From assembly GCA_947167415.1 (NCBI GenBank), contig CAMVHY010000013.1, forward strand, positions 1 through 11,761: a DNA stretch of 11,761 nucleotides, given 5' to 3'. Made by a program: the position numbers and the translations under genes. Under the pieces are notes generated by a model. It made no database searches. It was given only the letters and a program-made list of their open reading frames with translations, and was not told where the DNA came from. Each line of letters starts with the position of its first letter. Position 1 is the first letter of the stretch. This document shows, piece after piece, positions 1-6,184 of the stretch. The stretch comes from an uncultured Clostridia bacterium (GTDB lineage Bacteria; Bacillota; Clostridia; Lachnospirales; CAMVHY01).

Positions 1-177
1 CTTTTTTTCATCTTTTTTATTATTTTCATTTTCTTTCTCTTCTATTTCTTCTCCTTTATCTTTTGTTTTACCGCTCCTTTCAATAAATTTCTGTAGCCAT
101 ACGCAGCTACACTTTAAGCATATAGCAAAAAAATGATTTGCCAAGAGTTTATCAAAAAAAATTTTTAAATTGATTAT
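1..177 (-). other. Left-edge stretch; possible partial reading frame without ATG
   Basis: One minus-strand frame stays open from a TAA at 178-180 to the left edge. It has no ATG; the best start is TTG at 142-144, which would give 48 residues here. The N-terminal part is hydrophobic with a Cys-x-Cys (KCSCVW) and the tail is dense in Glu, Lys and Asn (EEIEEKENENNKK). No Shine-Dalgarno precedes the TTG. The charged tail could simply reflect a purine-rich tract (plus strand 1-60 is nearly all pyrimidine). It may be the start of a gene continuing to the left, or non-coding spacer downstream of dnaX. I do not recognise it. Confidence 0.2.
92..111. repeat. Short perfect inverted repeat
   Basis: TGTAGC and GCTACA form a 6-bp perfect stem around an 8-nt loop (CATACGCA). 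It is the most GC-rich patch in the first 230 bases. No T tract follows on either strand, so it is not a standard terminator. Its role is unknown. Confidence 0.3.
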
Positions 178-228
178 TTAAACAAATGACAAACAAAGAT
201 TTGATTTTTATTTTTGTCTAATAAACAC

Positions 229-257
229 AAAAAAACGGACCGATTTCAATCAGTCCG
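229..257 (-). terminator. Rho-independent terminator of dnaX
   Basis: Read on the minus strand, CGGAC (253-257) pairs with GTCCG (236-240), with a further 3-bp inner stem (GAT/ATC), followed by seven T residues. It lies about 40 nt past the dnaX stop codon and ends the dnaX transcript. Confidence 0.85.
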
Positions 258-295
258 CTTTTATTTTATAAAATTTTTTTCCCGCTAAATTTTTT

Positions 296-1822
296 TTAAT
301 CCTCGATTTTAACATTCATATTTATTTTTTTTATTTTCGCATCAAATTCTTGCTCATCAAAAAAACTTTTTTGCCTGCTATCATTTTTTTTCTCACAAAC
401 AAATTTTAAATCCAAATTCATTAAATTAATTTCATCTTCCAACAAATTTTTAATCTTATCCTTGCGTTCATCAAGCAATTTTTTTTTACTTTCGTTTTCC
501 ACTTTTATATAAATAATATTTTCCTTTACATCAATTATTTTTGTGCTCACCAAAATTTCTTTTAATAATCCATCCGCATTAAAAACTATTTTTTTTAACA
601 CATCATCCAACTTTTTTTTATCAACAACGTCATTTTTTGTATTATCTCTTTTTTCAGACGCAACAATTTCTTTATTTAAACTTTTTTTATCTAGCTCTTT
701 TTTTTCAAACCCACCAACATTTTTCTTTTCAAACAAAAATTTTATACATTTAGCTTCCAACGCAATTTTTTCATCGATCGCATATTTTAACTCACTAAGC
801 AATTCCAAAAACATTTTCAACAAATCCATTTGCAAATCAAAATCCAAATTACACCTATTTAAATTATTTAATCTTTCTTCCCACAAATTTAAAATTCCAC
901 CATCATCATTACTATTTATCAAAACCAATTTATCCCGCAAAAATAGAACCAAATTATAAACAAACTGTGAAATTTCTTTTCCATCAAAAACAATTTTATT
1001 TATCATTTCCAAAATTTTATTTAAATTCTTCTCACAAAAGCAATTTAAAAACTCACAACAAAAACTATCATCAGCCGCCCCAGTTATCTCAATAACTTTT
1101 TTTAAATCAATTTTTTCGTCAAAATAAAAAGCAATAACCTGATCCAAAATACTTAAAGCATCACGCATTGCCCCGTCCGATAAATAAATCACATAATTTA
1201 TCGCGTCATCATCAATATTTATTTTTTCTTCCGCCATATATTTTTTTATTGCCGCAAACATTTTATCTTTTTTTATTCTTTTAAAATCAAATCTTTGACA
1301 TCTCGAAATAATCGTCACAGGAATTTTTTGTGGCTCCGTCGTTGCTAAAATAAAAATTACATGTTCCGGCGGTTCTTCCAAAGTTTTTAAAAGCGCATTA
1401 AACGCACCGCTCGAAAGCATATGCACCTCATCAATTATATATATTTTATATTTCGCATTTACCGGCGGATATTTTACTTCATCACGAATTTCTCTTATAT
1501 TATCAACGCCATTATTACTCGCCGCATCAATTTCAATTACATTCATATCTTTTTTATTCAAAATATCTTGACAGCTCGTGCAATTAAAACATGGCTCAGC
1601 TAAATTATTTTTTTTATTCTCAAAACAATTTAACGCCATCGCAAAAATTTTTGCCACCGAAGTTTTTCCTGTTCCGCGCGTCCCACAAAATAAATATGCA
1701 TGTGATATACGATTTAATTTTATTTGATTCACTAAAGTCTTTACGATATTTTCCTGCCCAACCACATCACAAAATTTTCTCGGACGATATTTTCTATACA
1801 GCGCAAAATATTCTTCTCCCAA
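296..1822 (-). CDS. dnaX: DNA polymerase III subunit tau (clamp loader ATPase)
   Basis: DnaX is the ATPase of the clamp loader, which opens and places the sliding clamp at primed DNA; tau also ties the loader to the polymerase. Numbering from an upstream in-frame ATG at 1858, the Walker A is GTRGTGKTS (59-67), the zinc-module cysteines are C78, C90, C93 and C96, the Walker B is IIDEVH (141-146), sensor 1 is LATTEP (171-176) and the arginine-finger SRC is 185-187. I prefer a TTG start at 1822. It gives MGEEYFALYRKYRP, as in the family, with an AGGTG site 8 nt upstream, whereas the ATG at 1858 abuts the preceding terminator and has no Shine-Dalgarno. The protein is then 508 residues. After about residue 375 the sequence is Lys-rich and poorly conserved, as usual for tau C-termini. 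No confident promoter was seen. Confidence 0.95.
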   Translation of the reverse strand: MGEEYFALYRKYRPRKFCDVVGQENIVKTLVNQIKLNRISHAYLFCGTRGTGKTSVAKIFAMALNCFENKKNNLAEPCFNCTSCQDILNKKDMNVIEIDAASNNGVDNIREIRDEVKYPPVNAKYKIYIIDEVHMLSSGAFNALLKTLEEPPEHVIFILATTEPQKIPVTIISRCQRFDFKRIKKDKMFAAIKKYMAEEKINIDDDAINYVIYLSDGAMRDALSILDQVIAFYFDEKIDLKKVIEITGAADDSFCCEFLNCFCEKNLNKILEMINKIVFDGKEISQFVYNLVLFLRDKLVLINSNDDGGILNLWEERLNNLNRCNLDFDLQMDLLKMFLELLSELKYAIDEKIALEAKCIKFLFEKKNVGGFEKKELDKKSLNKEIVASEKRDNTKNDVVDKKKLDDVLKKIVFNADGLLKEILVSTKIIDVKENIIYIKVENESKKKLLDERKDKIKNLLEDEINLMNLDLKFVCEKKNDSRQKSFFDEQEFDAKIKKINMNVKIED

Positions 1823-1830
1823 ACTTTTCA

Positions 1831-1837
1831 CACCTTT
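1831..1837 (-). promoter_or_regulatory. Ribosome binding site deciding the dnaX start
   Basis: AAAGGTG on the minus strand lies 8 nt before the TTG at 1820-1822. smpB here has the same arrangement (AAGGTG, 6 nt, TTG), which supports TTG as the true start in both. Confidence 0.55.
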
Positions 1838-1861
1838 AATTTTTTTTAAGATTAACATAAA

Positions 1862-1899
1862 AAAATAAAAAAAGCAAAAGCAATTAATATGCCTTTGCT
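1862..1899 (-). terminator. Strong terminator of the membrane-protein gene
   Basis: On the minus strand AGCAAAGGCA (1890-1899) pairs with TGCTTTTGCT (1873-1882): a 10-bp stem with one G-T wobble and a 7-nt loop, followed by a T-rich tail (1862-1872). It lies 45 nt past the stop codon of the upstream gene and just before dnaX, so dnaX probably needs its own promoter or read-through. Confidence 0.85.
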
Positions 1900-1943
1900 A
1901 AACAAAATTTTTACAGTTATCTATCTTAACAAATTAACTTATA

Positions 1944-2528
1944 TTACTTGATTTTATTGAATAAAAAATTTGGATCTTCGATATCTTCAAATTCTATCCC
2001 ATCAGATATAAGTTTACTATTACTTTGCACAGGAACCAATTTGATGTTTGCCTTATCTTTAGGAACAAAATTCCACTTATATTTGTTAGCGTATTCTTGT
2101 TGTTGTGTTTCTACAAGGATTCGACGCGATTCTTTTGAAATATTAGCACCACACCAAGCTGAATAAAGACCAGTTAACACTAAAACTCCGCCAACCACTA
2201 ATAAAAACGGCGACAAGTTTACAATACCAAATATTAAACTTGTCAATCCGCCAAAATTTATCAGATTAAAAACTATTGCAGCGATTCTCTCTTTCCAATC
2301 CAAATAATGTAATTTAGCGTTATCATAAAAGCCTCGCCCAGTAAACATTGCATAAAAAGCTGAAACATAAGCTCGCCACATACCATGTGCTATCCCAATT
2401 TTATATTGTGGAAAATATTTTTTCCGATCATCATCCCAAAAAAACTCGTGACATTCTATCGATTCAACTTTGTTCTCTAGCTTATTTAACATTTCATCTT
2501 TAAGCATATCATCTGTTTCTTCTTTCAT
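1944..2528 (-). CDS. Uncharacterised two-helix membrane protein
   Basis: Product of 194 residues, function not recognised. The start is the ATG at 2528, preceded by a very strong GGAGGAGG at 2533-2540. Residues 1-80 are soluble and begin acidic, with several aromatic residues between 28 and 75 (FFWDDDRKKYFP, then HGMWRAYVSAFYAMF). Two probable membrane helices follow at about 82-102 and 105-127, then a 65-residue soluble tail ending in acidic and hydrophobic residues. No signal peptide or catalytic motif is visible. The layout loosely recalls small DUF2628-type membrane proteins, but I cannot establish that. It is a single-gene unit with its own promoter and terminator inserted among housekeeping genes. 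Hand counts of two of its 60-base lines gave 23 and 24 G+C, against 15 in a dnaX line, so composition is higher than its neighbour and recent acquisition is possible. Confidence 0.8.
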   Translation of the reverse strand: MKEETDDMLKDEMLNKLENKVESIECHEFFWDDDRKKYFPQYKIGIAHGMWRAYVSAFYAMFTGRGFYDNAKLHYLDWKERIAAIVFNLINFGGLTSLIFGIVNLSPFLLVVGGVLVLTGLYSAWCGANISKESRRILVETQQQEYANKYKWNFVPKDKANIKLVPVQSNSKLISDGIEFEDIEDPNFLFNKIK

Positions 2529-2544
2529 TGAACCTCCTCCTACA

Positions 2545-2573
2545 ATTTTAATCAAGTAAAAAAATGACGTCAA
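2545..2573 (-). promoter_or_regulatory. Second promoter-like match, very close to the start codon
   Basis: On the minus strand TTGACG (2568-2573), 17 nt, then TAAAAT (2545-2550). The -35 lies inside the proximal copy of the 14-bp repeat. The predicted start near 2538 would cut into the ribosome binding site at 2533-2540, so this may be chance or a start giving a nearly leaderless message. Confidence 0.3.
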
Positions 2574-2595
2574 TAAATACCGACGTCAATAAATA
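2566..2595. repeat. Tandem 14-bp direct repeat with GACGTC palindromes
   Basis: GACGTCAATAAATA occurs at 2566-2579 and again exactly at 2582-2595, a 16-bp period. Each copy contains the 6-bp palindrome GACGTC. The pair lies just downstream of the predicted transcription start of the minus-strand membrane-protein gene, a position typical of an operator. The binding protein is unknown. Confidence 0.6.
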
Positions 2596-2606
2596 TCTCT
2601 GCTGTT

Positions 2607-2635
2607 ATTTTACCAAAACAAATTTTACTTATCAA
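2607..2635 (-). promoter_or_regulatory. Probable sigma-A promoter of the membrane-protein gene
   Basis: On the minus strand TTGATA (2630-2635) is followed by exactly 17 nt and TAAAAT (2607-2612), each close to the consensus. Transcription would start near 2600 and give a leader of about 70 nt holding the two repeats and the GGAGGAGG site. Confidence 0.6.
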
Positions 2636-2801
2636 GACTTTTTTGTAAAAAAATATTTTATATAAAAATATGGTTTTGCAGATAGATAGTTTGATATATA
2701 AAAGCAAAATTTTGTCTAACTCCATGCTTATAACAAAAATCAGAGCCAAAAAAATTCTGTTTCCTGACCATTTTTTCCCTTGCATAAAAAATATAATACA
2801 C
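2636..2801. other. AT-rich spacer without recognised content
   Basis: Between the promoter and the terminator of the nuclease gene. A minus-strand frame from an ATG at 2785 runs through it but has no ribosome binding site, no family resemblance and overlaps the promoter. I see no gene or structured RNA here. Confidence 0.5.
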
Positions 2802-2844
2802 AAAAAAAATCTCGTGAATAATAATTTTTGCAGCGGGATTTTTT
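2802..2844 (-). terminator. Likely terminator of the four-gene minus-strand cluster
   Basis: On the minus strand AAAAAATCCCG pairs with CGAGATTTTTT with a single C-A mismatch around a 19-nt loop, ending in eight T residues (2802-2809). The 5' arm overlaps the stop codon of the nuclease gene. Read on the plus strand the mismatch becomes a G-T wobble, so it might also act in that direction. Confidence 0.5.
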
Positions 2845-3670
2845 ATATTTTACAAACCGAATTATTACAAATACATTTTTTACATGCCGATAAATTTTTT
2901 TCATGCGAAATAAATTTTTTTTTAAGCATAAAACGCATATCTTTTAACGCTTTTAAAACTTTTTTTCTCAAATATCTTTTATTTGGAATCATAAACATAT
3001 AATCAGAATATATCAAATATCCATAGCGTGGTCTTTTTTTAAAACAATTTTCCAAGATAATAAAATATGCAATTACTTGAAATAAATCTCCCGGTTTGGG
3101 TTTTTTATAATTTCCGACTTGACCGCTTTTTAACTCTATTGGAATTATATTTTTTGTAATTATATTTTTGTAAATTAAGTCTGGCTTGCCAGATAATTTA
3201 TTTTTTTTGTCAAATAAAATTTTAGCCTTAATAATATTTTTCTGCTTTTTATTTTTTTCATCAGAATAAATCAAAATCCATGGCCAACACGGAAATTTAA
3301 TATTCGTTTTTTTTATATTTCGCACGAAAAAAATTTTTATCAATAAAACCAAGCCTAAGAAAATAGCAAAATTTATATCCCAAAAAAATAAACACGATAA
3401 AATTCCTATCACCAAAATAAAAAATAAAAATATCTTTTTCCTACGCTCAAGTAAATATTTTTTTCTAAACGTCTTATGAAAATAATTTCCCTTCGCAAAT
3501 TTATTTTCGCCCGCGTCATAATTTTGCCATTTTATTTTTTTTTCTTTTTTGCTTTTTAAAATCTCTAAAATTTTTTTTTGCCCATAAAATCTTTCGTAAT
3601 ACCATTGATATGGACAATAAATAAACTTATTTATTTCGCTCGCAGAAATATTTTCGCTCTTATTATACAT
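2843..3670 (-). CDS. Cas4/RecB-like PD-(D/E)XK nuclease with membrane hairpin
   Basis: Predicted 275-residue nuclease resembling Cas4/Dna2-type enzymes. Visible in order: a Cys near the N-terminus in FIYCPYQWYYERF (C19), GNYFH with the motif-I His (H65), the metal-binding Asp in SGKPDLIY (D164), the E-x-K core in PIELKSG (E179, K181), the Q-x-x-x-Y motif (Q198, Y202), and a C-terminal Cys cluster (C263, C266, C268, C273). In Cas4, one N-terminal and three C-terminal Cys hold an iron-sulfur cluster, and the same layout is present here. Oddly, two hydrophobic helices (about 79-97 and 99-117) are inserted between the His and the Asp motifs, so the enzyme is probably membrane-anchored. No CRISPR array or cas1/cas2 lies in the window, so a CRISPR role is not supported. 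Its ATG overlaps the stop of the exoribonuclease gene by 8 nt, implying translational coupling. Substrate and role are unknown. Confidence 0.8.
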   Translation of the reverse strand: MYNKSENISASEINKFIYCPYQWYYERFYGQKKILEILKSKKEKKIKWQNYDAGENKFAKGNYFHKTFRKKYLLERRKKIFLFFILVIGILSCLFFWDINFAIFLGLVLLIKIFFVRNIKKTNIKFPCWPWILIYSDEKNKKQKNIIKAKILFDKKNKLSGKPDLIYKNIITKNIIPIELKSGQVGNYKKPKPGDLFQVIAYFIILENCFKKRPRYGYLIYSDYMFMIPNKRYLRKKVLKALKDMRFMLKKKFISHEKNLSACKKCICNNSVCKI

Positions 3671-4604
3671 TTGGCTTTAATAATCTTCTTTCTAATATTT
3701 TATTATAACTTGTCCAATTCGAATCACTTTTATCATTTTCTGCAAGCTCTTCAAACATTTTTGTCTTTGCATCCAAATCATCAGCAAAATGCAAAACAAG
3801 CGCTTCAATTGTTTTTGGCAATTTCGGCGATCCAAATTCATATTCTCCGTGATGCGATAAAATACAATGCAAAATCTTTAATCTCAAATCATCTGGGAAA
3901 TCATTTATTTCACAAATTTTTTTGCTAATTAAATCCGAACCAATAACTATATGCCCAATTAATTCTCCCTCATCACTATAATTATTTTCTGGAAAATCAT
4001 TTAATTCATATATTTTTCCTATATCATGCAAAATTGCGCATGTAATTAAAATATCTCTATCAATTAATTTATTTCTTTTACACATAAAATCACAAATTTC
4101 TACAACCGAAACAGTATGTTCTAACAAACCACCAAAAAAACTGTGATGCATAGATTTTCCCGCCGAATGCTCACAAAATATTTTTAATCTCTCTTCATCA
4201 AAAATCTTTTCTAGCAACTCGCTTAAAAATTTATTTTTTACACTCGAAATATATTCCAACAAATCATTTTTTAATTTATCTAAATCTTTATCGCTAGTCT
4301 TTACATAATTTTTTATTTCATATTCTTCTGGCTCAGCTTTTTTTAATCTCGAAATTATTATTTGCAACTCGTTATTATAAAAATTTACAAAGCCATCTAT
4401 TTTAACAAAATCATTTTGCTCAAATTTTTCTATCTCACAATTCATATCCGAATCCCAAATTTTTGCATTAATTACACCTGTTTTATCTTGCAAAACTAAA
4501 AATAAATAATTTTTACCTGTTTTTGCTTTACATAATTGCTTTTGCTTGCAAAAAAAAATTTCGTTCACCCTATCATTTTCATTTAACTCATTTATAAATT
4601 TCAT
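3663..4604 (-). CDS. yhaM: YhaM-family 3'-5' exoribonuclease (OB fold plus HD domain)
   Basis: Cytoplasmic metal-dependent 3'-5' exonuclease of the YhaM family, which shortens RNA 3' ends (and degrades DNA in vitro in Bacillus). At 313 residues it matches the roughly 314 of Bacillus YhaM. Residues 1-90 form an OB-fold-like nucleic-acid binding domain (YLFLVLQDKTGVINAKIWD). The HD domain follows: GGLLEHT (H163), AILHDIGK (H193, D194), GHIVIGSD (H218), LSHHGEYEFGSP (H251, H252) and LHFADDLDAK (D275). The ATG at 4604 is preceded by GGGGGAAG and lies 21 nt after the amidase stop; the 3' end overlaps the nuclease gene by 8 nt. It is therefore the middle member of a nucleic-acid-processing and wall cluster. 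Assignment to the family is strong; the exact substrate is inferred. Confidence 0.92.
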   Translation of the reverse strand: MKFINELNENDRVNEIFFCKQKQLCKAKTGKNYLFLVLQDKTGVINAKIWDSDMNCEIEKFEQNDFVKIDGFVNFYNNELQIIISRLKKAEPEEYEIKNYVKTSDKDLDKLKNDLLEYISSVKNKFLSELLEKIFDEERLKIFCEHSAGKSMHHSFFGGLLEHTVSVVEICDFMCKRNKLIDRDILITCAILHDIGKIYELNDFPENNYSDEGELIGHIVIGSDLISKKICEINDFPDDLRLKILHCILSHHGEYEFGSPKLPKTIEALVLHFADDLDAKTKMFEELAENDKSDSNWTSYNKILERRLLKPNV

Positions 4605-4625
4605 TTTACTTCCCCCAAAAAAAAT

Positions 4626-5324
4626 TTATTTATTATCATAATAATAATCCAAAATTCCTAAATAAATCCCCCAAGCAATTTTATTTTGATAATCATCATC
4701 AATTAAATTTTCCAACTCATTATCATTCGATAAAAAACCACATTCAACTATAACTGACGGCTTAATTATTTTTTTTAATATAAAATAGCTCGAATTAATT
4801 TTTGCTGCGCGATTATTATTTTTATCCAGATTCTTTTTTAATTGTGCCTGAATACAATCCGCAAGTTTTTTCCCTTCGTTCGAATTTTTATAATAAAAAA
4901 CCTGTGCGCCATGAACATTTTTTTTTGGAAAAGAATTTTGGTGCACGCTGATCATCATATCTATATTTTCATTTTCTTCACAAATTTTTTTTCTTGCCAA
5001 CATATCTTTTATTTTTTTTTCTGCAAGCGCTTTATCTTCAACTCTTGTCATTAAAACAAAAGCACCGTTTTGCTCAAGATATTCTTTTAATTTCTTAGCG
5101 ATAGATAAATTTATATCTTTTTCACAAATATTATTTTTTGCCACTTTTCCAGGATCCCATCCGCCATGTCCCGCATCAATTAAAATTATTTTTTTCGCCA
5201 ATGGCATAAAAAAAGTTTCTTGTGTTTTATTTTTTTTATCAATCGAATTTATTAAGCCGGCAAAAATAATTCCCATGCAAATCACAAAAATAATACTTTC
5301 CTTTTTTATGCTAAACACGCGCAC
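4626..5324 (-). CDS. cwlD: N-acetylmuramoyl-L-alanine amidase, CwlD-like
   Basis: Zinc amidase (Amidase_3 family) that cuts the bond between muramic acid and the stem peptide. An N-terminal hydrophobic segment (residues about 9-26) acts as signal anchor or signal peptide, placing the domain outside the membrane. Zinc ligands and catalytic residues are visible: IDAGHGGWDPG (H53), CEKDINL (E68), ISVHQNS (H128) and VIVECGFLSN (E194). The 232-residue length and the ending resemble CwlD, which makes muramic-lactam in spore cortex; the window does not show whether this organism sporulates, so another wall-remodelling role is possible. The start is GTG at 5324, with GGAGG 7 nt upstream; that site is the 3' arm of a terminator-like hairpin. 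The YhaM-like gene follows after 21 nt. Confidence 0.9.
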   Translation of the reverse strand: MRVFSIKKESIIFVICMGIIFAGLINSIDKKNKTQETFFMPLAKKIILIDAGHGGWDPGKVAKNNICEKDINLSIAKKLKEYLEQNGAFVLMTRVEDKALAEKKIKDMLARKKICEENENIDMMISVHQNSFPKKNVHGAQVFYYKNSNEGKKLADCIQAQLKKNLDKNNNRAAKINSSYFILKKIIKPSVIVECGFLSNDNELENLIDDDYQNKIAWGIYLGILDYYYDNK

Positions 5325-5369
5325 AAAAAAACCTCCGAATTTATTTTTATTTAACTTTATTTTCAGAGG
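5325..5369 (-). terminator. Terminator hairpin of smpB that contains the amidase RBS
   Basis: On the minus strand CCTCTGAA (5362-5369) pairs with TTCGGAGG (5332-5339): 8 bp with one T-G wobble, a 22-nt AT-rich loop, then seven T residues (5325-5331). The T tract abuts the GTG start of the amidase and the GGAGG in the 3' arm is its ribosome binding site. An A8 tract 5' of the stem could extend pairing with the T tract. It fits a terminator after smpB, but also an RNA switch limiting amidase expression by termination, RBS hiding, or both. Confidence 0.7.
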
Positions 5370-5388
5370 CTTTTTTTTATACTCATAA

Positions 5389-5856
5389 TCATTTTATAAA
5401 TAAATTTCGCGACTTAAAATCACGTTGCAATTCACGATTTAAATCTTTTCGCGCAATATCTCTTCTTTTATCATAAATTTTTTTACCTTTGGCAAGTGCG
5501 ATATCTAATTTTACAAAACTTCCATCAAAATAAATTTGAACTGGAATAATCGAATATCCATTTAAACTTGTTGCTTTGCGTAATCTATTTATTTCACTTC
5601 GGTGTAACAATAATTTTCTTGTTCGCAACGGTTCATGGTTAAAAATATTTCCGTTTTTATATTCTGCGACGTGCATATTAATTATAAATGCTTCGTCATT
5701 TTTTATTTTTATAAAACTATCTTTGATGTTGCATCTTGAATTTCTTAGAGATTTAACTTCTGTACCAAATAATTTTATACCAGCTTGAAATTTTTCTTCG
5801 AGAAAATAATTTCGTCCAGCATTTTTATTTTGTGAGATTATTTTTCTACTTCGCAA
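5389..5856 (-). CDS. smpB: SsrA (tmRNA)-binding protein SmpB
   Basis: SmpB binds tmRNA and brings it to stalled ribosomes for trans-translation. Numbered from a TTG start at 5856, conserved motifs are AGIKLFGTEVKSLR (25-38), NHEPLRTRKLLLH (73-85) and GKKIYDKRRDIARKD (124-138); the 155-residue length is normal. A GTG at 5871 would add MKVIK, but the TTG lies 6 nt after AAGGTG and yields MRSRKIISQNKNAGRNYF, aligning with the family N-terminus. It is the first gene of the minus-strand cluster and is followed 20 nt downstream by a terminator-like hairpin, so much transcription may stop before the amidase. A possible -10 (TATAAA at 5878-5883) with a weak TTATTG -35 lies just upstream but would give a very short leader. 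The tmRNA gene itself is not in the window. Confidence 0.95.
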   Translation of the reverse strand: MRSRKIISQNKNAGRNYFLEEKFQAGIKLFGTEVKSLRNSRCNIKDSFIKIKNDEAFIINMHVAEYKNGNIFNHEPLRTRKLLLHRSEINRLRKATSLNGYSIIPVQIYFDGSFVKLDIALAKGKKIYDKRRDIARKDLNRELQRDFKSRNLFIK

Positions 5857-5862
5857 TTTAAT

Positions 5863-5868
5863 CACCTT
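5863..5868 (-). promoter_or_regulatory. Ribosome binding site deciding the smpB start
   Basis: AAGGTG on the minus strand, 6 nt before the TTG at 5854-5856. It overlaps the codons that would follow a GTG at 5871, which argues for the TTG. Confidence 0.55.
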
Positions 5869-6070
5869 CACTTTTTATTTATAACGCAAATAAATTAAAA
5901 CAATAAAACAACAAAATAGTTTTATTCTGGGAATTTATTTTAAATTAACACGATAATCTTGGATAATAAAAATAATATTGTCCGACACAAATTTTTTTTC
6001 ATTAAACGATTGTTTCAAACAAAATTTAAATTATTTTCGACCAAATATTTTATTGTGTGAAAAAAAATTT

Positions 6071-6099
6071 TTTTGTGTTTAAATAAAAACAGATATAAT
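6071..6099 (+). promoter_or_regulatory. Probable promoter of the rlmB-nrnA-truB-ribF cluster
   Basis: A perfect -10 TATAAT at 6094-6099, with only a weak T-rich -35 (TTTTGT at 6071-6076, 17-nt spacing). The start would be near 6106, leaving a leader of about 80 nt before rlmB. Confidence 0.5.
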
Positions 6100-6184
6100 T
6101 GCGAGTGTATTTTTTTATTTTGTGTTTAATTTTATTATTTATTTCTGTTTATAAGGAAAAATTTTTTTTGAGGTAAGAAAAAAA

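Larger units (their letters stand above)
5857..6184. other. Divergent promoter region between smpB and rlmB
   Basis: 328 nt, extremely AT-rich, feeding both gene clusters. It contains the smpB leader on the left, a perfect TATAAT for rlmB on the right, and a short inverted repeat TTGTTT-C-AAACAA at 6010-6022 that could be an operator. G and C usage on the plus strand changes sides here, matching the change in gene direction. One loose DnaA-box match (TTATCCAAG, minus strand, 5958-5966) is not enough to suggest an origin. No structured RNA recognised. Confidence 0.6.

Noticed and set aside
543..959. Plus-strand frame opposite dnaX
   Set aside because: Low-complexity Ser/Phe/Leu translation that mirrors the dnaX coding strand; no start signals.
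2570..2803. Small hydrophobic protein on the minus strand
   Set aside because: No ribosome binding site or family resemblance, and it overlaps the promoter and direct repeats of the next gene.
2843..3670. CRISPR-associated cas4
   Set aside because: No repeats, cas1 or cas2 in the window, and the gene is embedded in a cluster of housekeeping genes; only the fold resembles Cas4.
5857..6184. Replication origin at the divergent, AT-rich region where G/C bias changes side
   Set aside because: Only one loose DnaA-box match, no dnaA/dnaN nearby, and the bias follows gene direction everywhere, including the minus-strand IS at the right end.
5857..6184. tmRNA gene (ssrA) next to smpB
   Set aside because: No tRNA-like ends, tag reading frame or GC-rich helices are visible; the region is nearly pure A/T.
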